A stretch of 64,000 nt of DNA from Euglena gracilis (Eukaryota; Euglenida; Euglenophyceae; Euglenales): contig CP154954.1 in the NCBI GenBank assembly GCA_039621445.1, positions 4,640,714 to 4,704,713 of the forward strand. The letters are read 5' to 3'. Numbering within the stretch: the first letter of the stretch is position 1; every line of letters starts with the position of its first letter. Positions 17,553 through 28,386 of this stretch are shown one piece after another. A program made the position numbers and the translations under genes. The notes below the pieces were generated by a model. That model saw only the letters and a list, made by a program, of their open reading frames with translations. It was not told the origin of the DNA and ran no database searches.

Positions 17553-17975
17553 CCGCACATAACGTGACCCCCCCCCCCCCTATATGGCACCCCCTCGGGA
17601 GCGTTTTGACCCCCCTGGCGACCATCAGGGGGGGTGACAAATAGGGGGGGGGGTTACTCAATTACCCCACATTTCCATGGGTCCATGGGTAACCCCCCCC
17701 CTAATTGTCACCCCCACAAGGGGGGGGCGACTATTAGGGGGGGGTGACAAATAGGGGGGGGTCACGTTATGTGAAAGTAACGTGACCCCCCCTTATGACA
17801 CCCGTTTTGACCCCCCCTGGCGACAATTAGGGAGGGTGACAAATTAGGGGGGGTTATTCAATTTACCCCACATGTCCATGGGTCCATGGGTACTCCCCCC
17901 CCCTAATTGTCGCCCCCCAAGGGGGGGCGACAATCAGGAGGGGGTGACACATAGGGGGGGGGGTCACGTTATTTC
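17553..17975. repeat. Two tandem palindromic units with ends ATAACGTGACCCCCC
   Basis: Unit 1 runs from ACATAACGTGACCCCCC (about 17557) to GGGGGGTCACGTTATGTG (about 17777). Unit 2 begins at AACGTGACCCCCC just after it and ends at GGGGGGTCACGTTAT (about 17971). Both contain the same internal order of TGGCGAC, GGTGACAAAT, TTACCCCACAT, CCATGGGTCCATGGGTA and CTAATTGTC words. The structure is MITE-like and duplicated in tandem. Confidence 0.7.
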
Positions 17976-18190
17976 AAGTCTGTCTTTTCTGTTGCAAAAA
18001 ATCATGCTTTCAACATCCCAAAAAAAATGAATGCTGCACAGATAAAAAATGAATTTTTTTATAAAAAAAAACGTTTCAAAAAATTGTCCCCCAAACCCCC
18101 CATGACGTTTTTTTTTAAAAAAAACGGGCCGTCAACCTGCCACCCACCGCACGAGCTGGATCTGGAAAGCTGGAGGCTGAATTTTTTTTA

Positions 18191-18329
18191 GGAGGGATCA
18201 GCCGACAGGGCTACATCGTTGAAAAAGTGTCCCCGAATGGAAGGAGTGCAGTCGAACAGCTTTGGAGCTTAATGCACCCCGTTGTGAGGTTGACGGCCGA
18301 GCTGGGTGCAGTGGGTCCGCCCCTTTGAT
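18191..18329 (+). other. Possible terminal exon, unknown protein
   Basis: After a TTTTTTTTAG acceptor-like site the frame reads SRQGYIVEKVSPNG...AVEQLWSLMHPVV and stops at TGA 18327-18329. Composition looks protein-like, and a neighbouring frame (18306-18450) also does. No family is recognised and no upstream exon was found. Confidence 0.25.
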
Positions 18330-18675
18330 GACGTCGGTGTTGTGCCCTTCGCTCATCCCATAGTCCAGAAAGATCTCCGGAGGAGGAGAGGAAAAAGCTG
18401 GTGCGTGTGCAATGAGGATGGGCAGAGCTTCAGGTCAATACCAAACACAGACACACCCATCCCCATGTCAGCCATTCCCCAACACAAACAAACGTTCAAG
18501 TGTTGCTTTAGTGTTTGCTTTGTGTTTGCTTTCTGTTTTGAAATTGATTTCCCATTGAGCAGTTGAGCATGCATTTGCGGTTCTAGAAGAAATTGTCACC
18601 AATATCACCTGCCATTGTTTTTTTTGTATGTATGCAGGACACACCGACTCGTCTGGAAACACCCACAATGCACAC

Positions 18676-18836
18676 CCTGCCGGTAGCCGAGGCCCTCACT
18701 CACATACACCGCCGTCTCCACGCAGCGGAGAAATGGGGCGGTCACCACCACGCCGATGTCGGCAGATCGCAGCACACGGCCTGCTGCCAGCACCGCCTCG
18801 CGCCCCGCGATTGTAAGAGGCGCAAACACCACCCCT
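18676..18836 (-). pseudogene. Exon-like fragment of a histidine phosphatase (phosphoglycerate-mutase superfamily)
   Basis: The minus-strand frame reads FAPLTIAGREAVLAAG and then SADIGVVVTAPFLRCVETA. This matches the PLT..G segment and the SPflRcvqTA motif, whose Arg binds the phosphate (codon near 18725-18727). CAG before 18836 and G|GTGTGC after 18676 could be splice sites, giving a 161-nt exon. The first motif of the family (RHG) was not found in the next kilobase, and no downstream catalytic exon was identified. It is either one exon of an intron-rich gene or a relic. Substrate cannot be guessed. Confidence 0.45.
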
Positions 18837-19095
18837 CTGACCTCGTCTTGCCATACCCCCCCCCCCCCCGACACTGCCTCCAGACAAATGAGCAAGGACA
18901 GAGGTTGTCAGTGACTGGCCATGGCCGACCACGGATCCAACCACAGAAATATTGCGGATGCAGTCGCAACCTGACTCTAAATGGAACGGAATAGAATATG
19001 GAATTTGCAATATGGACGCATATTTGCCAGAAAAATCTGTCCCGACAGGGTACTTGGATACCATGGAAAGACGCCCAATAAGACCCCCTGTGTGC

Positions 19096-19215
19096 ACTGT
19101 GGCCCAATAAGACCCCCCCCTGACGGCGCGATATTGTACCAGGTTTTGTGTAGTGCTATTTACCTATTTATCTCAGGGGGTCTTATTTTGGGGGGGGTCT
19201 CATTTGGGGGGGGGT
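19096..19215. repeat. C/G-run-capped inverted repeat with AATAAGACCCCCC words
   Basis: AATAAGACCCCCC on the left and GGGGGTCTTATTTTGGGGGG on the right form inverted arms around about 70 bp. Confidence 0.55.
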
Positions 19216-19631
19216 TAATTCTGAAAAAACCTAGGAGGGTCCAGCCAAAATTTCCCAGGTGTATTTTTGAAAATAAAGTCGGGGGGGGCAGCCAAAATTT
19301 CCTAACCGTAATTCTGAAAATACCCAGCGGAGTCCAGCCAAAGTTTCTGTGATTGATGTGTTTCCTTACCGGCACTACGTTTTGCCCTGTAATCACTGTG
19401 GCAACCTGTGCGCCAAGCAATCATCCCCCCCACCTCAGAAACTCCTCAGAAATGCGCTTGCCCCCACTCAACCGTGATTTTATTGCAGCCAGCAGTTGTG
19501 CCTCTTATCCCTCTTCAGCCAAGGAGATTTTTGTATCTGGGGTCACATTCACATACTTTTCTGGACAAAATACATTCCCATACTGGACGCTGGGTTTTGG
19601 ATGGAACCGGCGTCCCTAACCCCCTTTTTTT

Positions 19632-19685
19632 GGACAGAACCGGCGTCTGGAACACCCGTGGGGGGAGGGAACGCCGGTTCTGTCC
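19632..19685. other. Perfect 15-bp inverted repeat
   Basis: GGACAGAACCGGCGT (19632-19646) is the exact inverse of 19671-19685 with a 24-nt loop. Variant units follow immediately. Confidence 0.75.
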
Positions 19686-19807
19686 TGAACCCGGTGTCCC
19701 AAACACCGGTTTGTTTTTTTGGCACTTTTAGCCCCCAACACCACGTTTCGGCACTTTTCACACCCAAATTGCATCGCCATTGTTTGGTTGTGTGCTGCTC
19801 TCCACAG

Positions 19808-20015
19808 CTGCCACCCGTCCCACAATGCCCTGCCACAACCTTTCACTTGTGCGCCCCAACAGCGCTGATGTGCGGGTGGAGTGGAAGGGCCCCATGGCAT
19901 CCAAGGTCATGCCCAGGCCACGTCTGTTTGCGTTTCTGGAAGCAATAGGATTGGATGGATCCCCCCCTGCCGAGACAGTGGTCTGTGTCTGCTCAAGGTC
20001 CTGCAGTCCCATCAG
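19808..20015 (+). other. Exon-like conserved segment, copy A (unknown protein)
   Basis: It follows CTCTCCACAG. The frame reads HNLSLVRPNSADVRVEWKG and MPRPRLFAFLEAIGLD. Copy B (49839-50040) keeps the same frame; the only indel between them is 6 nt. Differences by eye are few in about 190 bases. Frame preservation suggests an exon, but no domain is recognised. Confidence 0.4.
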
Positions 20016-20689
20016 CAGCAATGCAAAGGCTCAGCTGTCTGGGCTGTCGTCTGATTTTGACTCGGATGGCAGCAAATTCACAACAATTTGTCAGTTTTGG
20101 GCCGTCTGCCAGCCGTGTGACTCACAGGAAAAGGTCATGTTTATTGTTGGTGGGGGTTGCATTTCAAGGTTGCATTGGGGTCTTTTTGCATTTTTTTTTT
20201 GCACAGTTTTTTTGGCAGTTTTGGAACTTTTTTGGTTTATTTCAACGAGTTTGTTCCAATTTGGATGAATTTCATGGTCGCCTTGAGCACCAGCGTCGGA
20301 ATAACTTTTTCTGTGACCAAAATTGGACCACATTCTTTTTTTCCCCGGCGCGAAGCGCTGAGGAAATTTTTCTTGGCACAACCAAAATACATTTTTTTTT
20401 GTCCTCCCGGCTCCTTCGGGGCCGAGACGCTAACGCCTTTTTGAAGTCCAATGCCCCCAAAAAATTGAACTAGAAAACTAGAAAAGCGAAATCATGGGTA
20501 GAACCCCTTTGGAAACCTCTCTACTCAAGACCCGCTTGCTTGTGCAGTAGGGATCGAGGTCAAAAAACATCCCACAGAGGACAAGCCAGTATAAGATCAA
20601 TGCAATCCTTTTTTTCAACCCCCAAAGCTTCACAGTGCAATGGCTCCGTTTTCATATACACTTTCATCTCTTGGGGTTTTCTCCCTCCG

Positions 20690-20905
20690 CTTTCCCCCCC
20701 CCCCCCCTTTATTTGACCCCCCCCCCCTTAATTGGGCATTTGGGTCCAGGGAATTTTTTTTTTCCATGCGCTGAAGGCGCCGAAAATTTTTTTTGCCCTT
20801 TTTCTAAAGGAATTTTTGACCCCCCCTTATTTGACCCCCCCCTTATTTGAGCATTTGGGGGGTCCGTTGGCCCGTGGGTGTGCTCAAATAAAGGGGGGGG
20901 GGTAG
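20690..20905. repeat. C/G-run-capped element with TTATTTGA words and GC hairpin
   Basis: C-run words TTATTTGACCCCCC at the left and right are opposed by GTGCTCAAATAAAGGGGGG at 20880-20899. A GCGC-TGAAG-GCGCC hairpin lies inside (about 20769). Confidence 0.55.
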
Positions 20906-21291
20906 TTTTCATGCCAAGTGGGACGGTCTGTGTGGGTGTTGTGTTGTGCAATGTGGAGTGGTTCTTGGGTTGTCACAATAAAGTTTTTTTCAAATTTCAT
21001 AAGTTTCATAAATTTCAAAGTACTAACTACTAACTGTAAGTTACCGAAAGTTACAGCTATGTAATTTATTAATCTTAAATTAAGCAAAATTTACAATGCT
21101 ACTTTCTTTGACCCAAAGTCAATGGGTTTCAGGCCAAAAACGGGGCGCTGGCGGGTTGAAAAACACTCAATTTCGGCTCGAAAACAGGTTTTCCGGGTCT
21201 GGGAGGCCAAACATGGTTTCGAGCAAAATATATTTTTCGATTTTTTCTGGACATTTTTCACCCAAAAATGGCCAAAAACGGTAAACCTCCC

Positions 21292-21590
21292 CCTCCCACC
21301 TATAAGAAACCCGTTTCAAATTGGTGGGTTTCCAAAAAATGATCCGAGGGGTTTCTTATATGTAGGGGTTTCTTATAGGTGGGTTTCAATGTCCGTAAAA
21401 AAAACTTCGAGCTGACAAAAGGCCGAAAGTGGCCAAAAGCAAACAAAAATTTCCGTTCGGCGCCTTCGGCGCCGTTCAAAGCTCCCCGGGAGTTTCTTAT
21501 AGGTGGGCGTCGGTCCAAAAATCCCCAAAGGGTTTCTTGGTGGGGGTTTCTTATAGAGGGGGGGTTCTTATAAGTGGGGGGGTTATACCG
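21292..21590. repeat. Inverted-repeat element with CACCTATAAGAAACCC arms
   Basis: CCCACCTATAAGAAACCC (about 21296) is opposed by several GTTTCTTATAGGTGGG words (21369-21570). A perfect GGCGCCTTCGGCGCC hairpin lies at 21459-21473. Confidence 0.6.
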
Positions 21591-22079
21591 ATATACAGGT
21601 CAAAGCAGCCCAAAACTGTACAAAATGGTCAAAACTGGCCCAAAAACGACTGCAACTCGGGCTAGGCGGGGAGTTGCGGAGAAATCAAAATACCGTTAGA
21701 TAGAGCATTGAAAGAGCTTCAAATTAGGTCTCCGGACATTTCCTTTGATTTTGCTTCATTTCCGAGATATTTTGGAAACATCAATTTTTTGACCCTGAAA
21801 TGAGCCAAAAACTGGCTGAAAAGTTGCCATAAATCAGGCTACACGAAGAGTTGGGGGAAAGGTAAACCATGATTGGATAGGGCATTCCAAGGGCTTCATT
21901 TTTGCTCTCGGACTTTTCCTTTGCTTCATTGTCGAGATATTTTGGAAACATCGATTTTTTTTTGAAGAAGAAAAAAACAGCCCCCCCCCAATGGCCGTTT
22001 TGGGCCGCAGAAGCGCGCTGGAACACGGGCCAGGCGTGTTGGCGGCCAAAACGGCGAAAGGGGGGCGATAGAGGGCCTC

Positions 22080-22485
22080 CGGGGGTGCAGTTCGTCAGTG
22101 GGACATTTCCGGAAATAATGTACGTTTTCTCAAGATATTTTCGAAAAATTGATTTTTGACCGATTTTTGAACCCCGGCGAAATGGCAGTCGGAAGGGGTG
22201 GCTGGCCGATCCTACCCAGTTTGGACCCCTTCGCGCGTGAATAACTCGGGCCTGGCGGGGAGTGGGGGTCAAACCCAGGTGATTTGGAAACTAGAAATCC
22301 AGTCGCTCGCGACTGAAAAAAAAAATCCGGGAACGGAGGCGGCATCATGGTGATAATCCGCTGGTTCCCGAGGTGGCCCCGTCCTGGGGGGGGGGAGGGC
22401 GGGTGGGGATCCGACCCCCCCTTTTCCCCAGGGGCAAGCTTCGCTCTTACCCATAAAGGGATAAAAGCTCAGCGACCCCCCCCCC
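22080..22485 (+). repeat. Interspersed repeat family R1, copy 1
   Basis: It contains the order CAGTTTGGACCCCTTCGCGC, GTGAATAACTCGGGCCTGGC, AATCCAGTCGCTCGCGACTG and AAGGGATAAAAGCTCAGCGA. Related copies are at 47435-47825 and 56230-56580. Confidence 0.8.
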
Positions 22486-22489
22486 CCCT

Positions 22490-22760
22490 AATTGGCTAAT
22501 TGGCCTGACGAGATTGGCCAATTTTGGCAAGGCCGCAAAAAGGGCCCAGAAAGCCTCGAAAATCGTCCGTTTTGAAAATGTCAAAGTTTGCCAGATAAGA
22601 AAAAGTTGTGACCAATCCAACTGTGCATAACATATCGACCAACTTTGCACAGATAAGAAATTGGGGGGGGGGTCCTCGAGCCCCCCCCCCCCTATTTGCC
22701 CCCCCTAATTGGCTAATTTTTGTCTGAAGGAGCCCGGGCATCAGCCAAATAGGAGGGGAG
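22490..22760 (+). repeat. Family R3, copy 1 (CCCCCTAATTGGCTAATT element)
   Basis: C-run plus TAATTGGCTAATT on both sides with GACCAATCC and TTTGCACAGATAAGAAATTG inside. An inverted copy is at 25640-25925 and a direct copy at 50145-50395. Confidence 0.75.
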
Positions 22761-24596
22761 GCAGCCTTTTGGCACAAAATGACCACTTTAACCGAGTTAT
22801 ATGTCGTTCAAAGGTCGGGTCCAAGGTTACCCACCCGAATAGGCGACTAGCATTGCGACGCCCCGGTCCTCAAAATGAAAAACAACTCTGGTTGGAACCA
22901 ACGTTGCACTCTCAAATATGTTGCAAAATTGTGCAAAATGTTGATCGGGGACAAAAAATGTCCCCTCTCATCCTAAAACGGCGGCCCCTCATTTGACTTT
23001 CCTGCGTCGCCAACGTGGCCGGTGCCCTCAATGCCATCCACGCCTGCCAGGCTCTCATTCGATGCCGAAGCTGACCAGGTGGCTGCTGTTGTTGCTTGTG
23101 TTGGCCCCCCCCTGAAACATTTTTTTTTTCAGCCAGTGTGTTTTTTTTTTTTTGAGCCAGTCACCCTCCCCCCCCCCCCCCAGGCACTGGCTGACCTCCC
23201 CCCCCCCCCCCCCCGGAGTGGAAGACTGGGTTTTTCAGAGTGACTGATTGGTTTTTGGCCCGGACCCCCTCCCCCCCCAGGGGGGGGGTCGGCAAAAAAC
23301 CACAAAACTGACCCGGTGCCTTTTTTGCATGTTTTTTTTGGTCAATTTTCTTTTGGACCCCAGAGTCTAGAGAGTGGACCCCCCCTGGGGTAGTGACTGA
23401 CTGGTTTCCTGAAAAAAGTGGCTGACTGGTTTTTCAAAGAGTGGAGTGACCCCCCCTCCTGGGGGGTTGGTAAAAATTGTATGGGTGGGATAGACTGATG
23501 GGGGTGATTTGGCCCAAAGTCAAGCTTCTGGGACTTCTGAAGCCAATGCCCTTGCCCCCTCCCTCCCTCTCCTACAGTCTCGCCAGAGCGACGGCATGTT
23601 CCACCGTGCCGCATCATTCTCCTCCACCCCGCGGAATGATTCACTGAACCTTTTTGTCCCCCCCCCCCCCACGTGCTAAGAAAACCCTTCAAAGAGCTTT
23701 GGTCTCTGCGAAGTCACTGGGCTGATCTTCATCCTCCTGTCCTGGGAAACATTGTATTGACCCCTTCGCTGCTTTTACAACGCTTCAGGGCGACACAGAG
23801 TTGTTTGGGGGTTTATTCAGAGGCGATTTGTTGCCAGATCTAATCACTCTGAGTGGTGGAAGCTGGGGGTGTATGTTTTGTGCATATGTGTCTGAGACTC
23901 TTCAACGCTCAAAAGAAAGAGTGTATGTTACACCTGTGCTGCAGTTTGAACAAACATTGCAAAATCAAAATTTCGGGGGGGGGGACATGGTTTCCCCCTG
24001 CAATTCTCTTCTATGCTTTTCAACCTTGCAAGAGAGCCACCAAAGGCCAACTACATTTTCCGTGTTCTGAAATGTGAATTACGGTGGCTAGGAAAACCGC
24101 GGTCAAGCACATGAAATCAACAAACACCACAATTTTGAGCAGTTTTTCTCACCACATTTGCAAGATAGAGGTTTCCTGGTTGCGGCTGGCGTGGCCTGAA
24201 AAAGAATTAAAACAAAATGAAAATTACTATTTCCCCAAAATCAAAGTTTCAAATGTTTTATAATTGAAACCTTCCAATGTTTATCTCCTCGCACAATAAT
24301 ATAAATTTTGTATTTGGGTGGGATTCAAAAACCTTGATATGCTTTATATTTGTGTGGGAAAATCAAACTTCCGTGACCAAAAGCATATGTGTTTCCCAAT
24401 GCAATTCTGGACTCATTTTGCGCCATGTGTTCATGCAAATGCGAGCTAGTCACCATTTTTTGGAGCAAAATTGTCAAATTCATTGCCTAAAACAGTCACA
24501 AAATGGAAATTTTTTTCCGCGCTTTCTGGTATGGTGCAGCTGGCGCGGCACCAAGCGGCACTTACCAAGAGGGGGGGGGGGTTCATTTGGTCGCCA

Positions 24597-24702
24597 ATTA
24601 ACCCTAACCCTAACCCTAACCCTAACCCTAACCCTAACCCTAACCCTAACCCTGACCCAAACCCTAACCCTAACCCTGACCCTGACCCTAACCCAACCCT
24701 GA
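24597..24702 (+). repeat. Interstitial telomere-type array (CCCTAA)n
   Basis: About 17 units of AACCCT with a few CCCTGA/CCCAAA variants. Paralogous copy B (53690-53735) has TTTGGTCGTCAAATC followed directly by the common flank and lacks the array. Confidence 0.93.
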
Positions 24703-24798
24703 GGGATTTTTTTTACACTTGGGGAGTTTTGTATCCCGGGGGGTTATTTGGCGGGGTGTTTTGGGTGGTTTTGCGTTGAAGGGAGTTTCCTAGGCGCA

Positions 24799-24950
24799 GT
24801 GCTCGTCGTCCTCGCGACAAGAGACTGCCCAAATGGATCATCAAGCCCAACCGGGAGCCCTGGGTCCTGGCAGCCGACCTCGCCGCTCCAGCCCAGCCCC
24901 CAATCCCCTCCCGGCACACCACTGGGGCGGTGCCGCACTCAGGAGTTTTT
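24799..24950 (+). other. Exon-like conserved segment, copy A (unknown protein)
   Basis: The frame reads SARRPRDKRLPKWIIKPNRE, then LAADLAAPAQPPIPSRH. In copy B (53799-53950) the same frame is conserved except for a TGG to TGA change at 53862-53864. Function unknown. Confidence 0.35.
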
Positions 24951-25499
24951 TTTTTGACGACTGGGGGGTGGAGCTCCTACCCCGGGAAGTCAAGCTCAAT
25001 GGGAACCCCTCCCGGAGGAGGTTTTCACTGTTTTCTGTTCCAATTGCCAAAAAAAATTGCATGGTGGTTGTTGTGGGCCTCCAGGTCTGGAGAGCTCTTC
25101 CACAAGAAGGAGGAACGATAGGGCCTTTTGCAAATTGACCCGAACAAGGCCCCAGGGTTTCCCATGTATATCCCCGCATCCAGCTGAATTATTTGATTGT
25201 TTTGGTAAGCACCTGATCCTGGGCGCCCGCACCCAAGCGGTCCCCCTGCCAACAACATTTGTCGCCGCCAACCTACCCTCCCCCGGACCCCAAAAGTGAC
25301 CCCCAAAAGCCCCCCCCCCCCCCCCCGAGCTGTGGTGGATGCTGACCCTCCCATTGGACTCCAAAACAGCCCCTGGCCGCGACGCCAGCCTCCGCCTTCG
25401 CCAGCGCCTCCTCCCTGGCAGCGATCCCACGCCCCTGCTCCGCCTGACGGGATCCATCTCAAAGTCCGGCACTGCGGCACAGCGCATACCCCCCCCCCC

Positions 25500-25608
25500 C
25501 CCCAGAAGTGTTCAAGTCATTTTCCCACCAACTGTTCGAGAACTCCTGCCCTTCGAGGTGGGGCTGATATCTCCCATACTGACATTACGTGTCAGGTGCA
25601 GGTAGCGC
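25500..25608 (+). other. Exon-like conserved segment, copy A (unknown protein)
   Basis: It sits between a C-run ending in CAG and CAG|GTAGCG. In copy B (54289-54390) it reads KSFSHQLFENSCPSRWG and remains open. In A the same frame has TGA where B has CGA. Confidence 0.3.
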
Positions 25609-25639
25609 AAACTCTACACTGCATGTTTGATTCCACCCC

Positions 25640-25925
25640 GGCATGGTCCCTATTTGGCTAATGCCCGGGATTCCACTCCTTCAGGATTCCAATTAGCCAA
25701 TTAGGGGGGGGGGACAATTAGGGGGGGGGGGGCTCAAGGACCCCTCCCCCCTGATTTCTTACAAGTGCAAAATTGGTCGATTTTTTGTGCACAGCGGGAT
25801 TGGTCATGACTTTTCTTATCCGACAAATTTTGAATTTTCGATACGGACGCTTTTGGAGGTTTTCTGAGCCCTTTTCGCGGCCTATCTGAAATTGGCCGGT
25901 CTTGTTCCGGAGGCCAATTAGCCAG
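25640..25925 (-). repeat. Family R3, copy 2 (inverted)
   Basis: Reverse complement of the 22490-22760 order: AATTAGCCAATTAGGGGGG, then ATTTCTTACAAGTGCAAAAT, GATTGGTCATGAC and CTTTTCGCGGCC. Confidence 0.7.
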
Positions 25926-26149
25926 TTGGGGGGTGGGTTCAAAAAGGGGGGTCCCTTCCTGACGTGAAGGTGTGTTTTTTTTCTTCTTCACCCGGACCCC
26001 ATTCTTACCGCCCTTTGCTGATTGTTATGATTGGGTCTAGCCATATTGACTCACAATTAGGGACCCCGGGGGGGGGGAAGGGTGGGTTGGTTGGTCCGCT
26101 GGACCCCCCGGGGGTACCCCCTTGTGGGTCCTCTACCGGAGGTGGGGTT

Positions 26150-26593
26150 CAGGCTTTTGCTTAAGGGATTGCAGCACCCCCCCCCCAGGAGGGGGGGCTG
26201 GGCTGCAGCTAGTCCAAATTTGGCTAGTGGGATTTCTAGCAGACCCTTGGGGGGGGGTCTGCTAGCAGGGCTAGCAGGGCTAGCAGGGCTAGCTAGTGGA
26301 ATTTTTTTTTCCAGTGACCGGTGCGAAGCGCCGGAAATTTTTTTTGGGACCCCCAAAAATGGCCAAAAATGCCCGTTTCTGGCCATTTTTGGGAATTTCT
26401 GGAACAAAATCAGCCAAAAACCTCTTAAAAACCTCATTTCCACCTTGGTGCGCAGCGACGGAGGAATTTTTTTTTTCAGTGGGGGGACCCCCGACCCCCT
26501 CGGGGGGGGGGGTCCTGGCTAGTCCATTTTTTCCAGTGTCTAGCCGATTGTCTAGCCATAACCCCCCCCACGGGGTCCTTAAGCAAAAATCTG
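26150..26593. mobile_element. hAT-like non-autonomous element (444 bp)
   Basis: Ends are CAGGCTTTTGCTTAAGG and the inverse of CAGATTTTTGCTTAAGG, a 17-bp inverted repeat with two mismatches. The 8-bp target duplication GTGGGGTT is perfect (26142-26149 and 26594-26601). CAGG ends with 8-bp duplications are the Ac/hAT signature. It contains a GGTGC-GAA-GCGCC hairpin (26320-26332) and GCTAGCAGG tandems. A related left end is at 48987. Confidence 0.8.
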
Positions 26594-27199
26594 GTGGGGT
26601 TTCACCTATTTTGGCCTTTTTTTTGGCGTGAAGTGCCGAAAATTTTTTGATTGCAAATTTTCCCAGATTGCCCAGAAAACACGCCTCAATACATATTTCC
26701 CCTTAATTTCAGTTTTTTTTTCCCTGCCTGAAGAGCAATTTGGCGTTCTCATTTCATTGGTTCAAAGGCTTTCAGAAGCATTGAAATAATCCCCCCTGCA
26801 ACACACTTGCAAAGAAAACATAAGAACAAAAAATTTCCTTGTGGAAGCGGTGTACCTTCACTCCCCCCCCCCACAGATTGGCCACCCTTAGGCGCTTGGA
26901 CCTCCAAATGGCTGCTGTCGTCGCCAATTTGCGATTATCCTGGCCTTCTTTTTTGTTGAAAATATGGGAGCATTGGTGACGATGCGGACACTTCTTTCAG
27001 ATTGCTGGATGCTTAATGCTTTTTTTAAGCATTTTGAAGATTTTGGGACTTGGGCTTTCAATAAACTTGTATCCCAGCAAAACTCGTGAAATTGTTATGC
27101 CCCAGGATGTGCCAGAGTGCTGCCCATGAACGGTGAGAGACCGAGTGCTGCCGAAGTTCTTGCCAGGGTCATAATCTATTGGCTCTGTGGAAACACCAT

Positions 27200-27368
27200 C
27201 GCCGTCACCCCCCCCCCCCCAAAGTGGCAACCCTCCAGGCACCGTGGGACCCCAAAATGGCGGGTCAAATATTGGACTTCAGCGCCTTTGGTGCCGAAGG
27301 AAAATGGCCATTTTGAGGCGGGTGAACCAAAATTTGCCAAAAATATTTGGCCACTTGGGGGGGGGACA
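27200..27368. mobile_element. C/G-run-capped insertion in copy A
   Basis: CCCCCCCCAAAGTGGC on the left faces GGCCACTTGGGGGGG on the right. Copy B (near 54965) has continuous flanking sequence and lacks the segment. The central hairpin CTTCAGCGCCTTTGGTGCCGAAG (about 27278-27299, written in parts: AGCGCC-TTT-GGTGCC) is almost exactly in the middle. Exact ends are blurred by the runs. Confidence 0.5.
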
Positions 27369-27401
27369 TTTTAAGGGGTGGGGTGAGGGTAGTTTCATCC
27401 T

Positions 27402-27510
27402 GCTTCTCGACCTTTTGGTGCTGGTTTGCAATGTCAAGGCAGGGCATTGCCACCTCTTGTGTGTTAGTTTGCCAAGTATGCCGCCGATGGGCCGATCTTT
27501 TTGGAGGACA
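27402..27510. repeat. Segment conserved between duplicate copies
   Basis: Starts CCTGCTTCTCGACC and matches 54978-55090. Minus-strand frames look weakly protein-like in both copies; no function seen. Confidence 0.4.
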
Positions 27511-28021
27511 GCATTTTAATTGTAACAAAAAAAGCAGGATGACCCTGAGACAGCCGGGAACACGGGTAGCCTCGGAGCAAAAGAGACCAGAACTTAAAAA
27601 CTTTTTATGAGACGTATCTCACACTGCAGTCAGTATGACCCAGTGGTTGGGCTTCAGGTGCGACGTTTGGTCTGCATCACTACCCCGACATTGCTGTCAT
27701 TAAATAGAATTCACATTTTTTGTGCTTTTTGTGTCATGTTTTTTTGAGGGCCACAGTCCAGGGGTAGGTCTGTGCCCTCAACCCCGCCGCCCTTTGCCCA
27801 GCAGAGCAGAGGTGTGCCTCAGACCGCTGGGATGACTCAGAGGTCTCATGTGGCTCGTCTCCCCAGCCCCAGCCCAGCAACACCGCCAAGCGAGCCGGCT
27901 GGGTTTGGGGTGGCGCCACTGCTTGGCGGCGCCACTGGGCCCATAAGGGTTCCCATCGTGCAGCCCTGGTTCTTCAAAAGAATACCAGTTTTTCAGCCAT
28001 CCACACTCTTCACAGATATGT

Positions 28022-28180
28022 TGTAATAATATGCATAATATATACACATAGTATATACATACATATATATATATACATGAAATATATATGTGCATATATA
28101 TGTATACATACATAGAAACATATGTATACATATATATGTACATACACACATATTCATAAATCTGTATGCATATACAGATA
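28022..28180. repeat. TA/CATA-rich microsatellite, copy A
   Basis: Imperfect (ATAT/ACAT)n. The paralogous site in B holds a much longer (ACAT)n array (57355-57580). Confidence 0.8.
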
Positions 28181-28386
28181 TCCGACAGCCTCATACTAGT
28201 GCCACTGGTGTGACGGGGGGGGGGTATGGCAACCCCCGCCCCTGCATCATACGAGTGCCGCTGAGCGATTTTGGCCGGTTCTCCCTCCGACCCAATGATC
28301 CTGTGATCCCACGACCCCATGATCCCGCCTGGGGAATGCCGGTTGTTTCCGCCGCGGGGAGGCGAGTTCCACACACCCTCAGTAAA

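Noticed and set aside
27402-27430. TGCTTCTCGACCTTTTGG looks like the 5' end of U2 snRNA
   Set aside because: Only about 18 bases resemble it; the branch-recognition and Sm regions are absent, and the paralogue at 54978 is even less similar.
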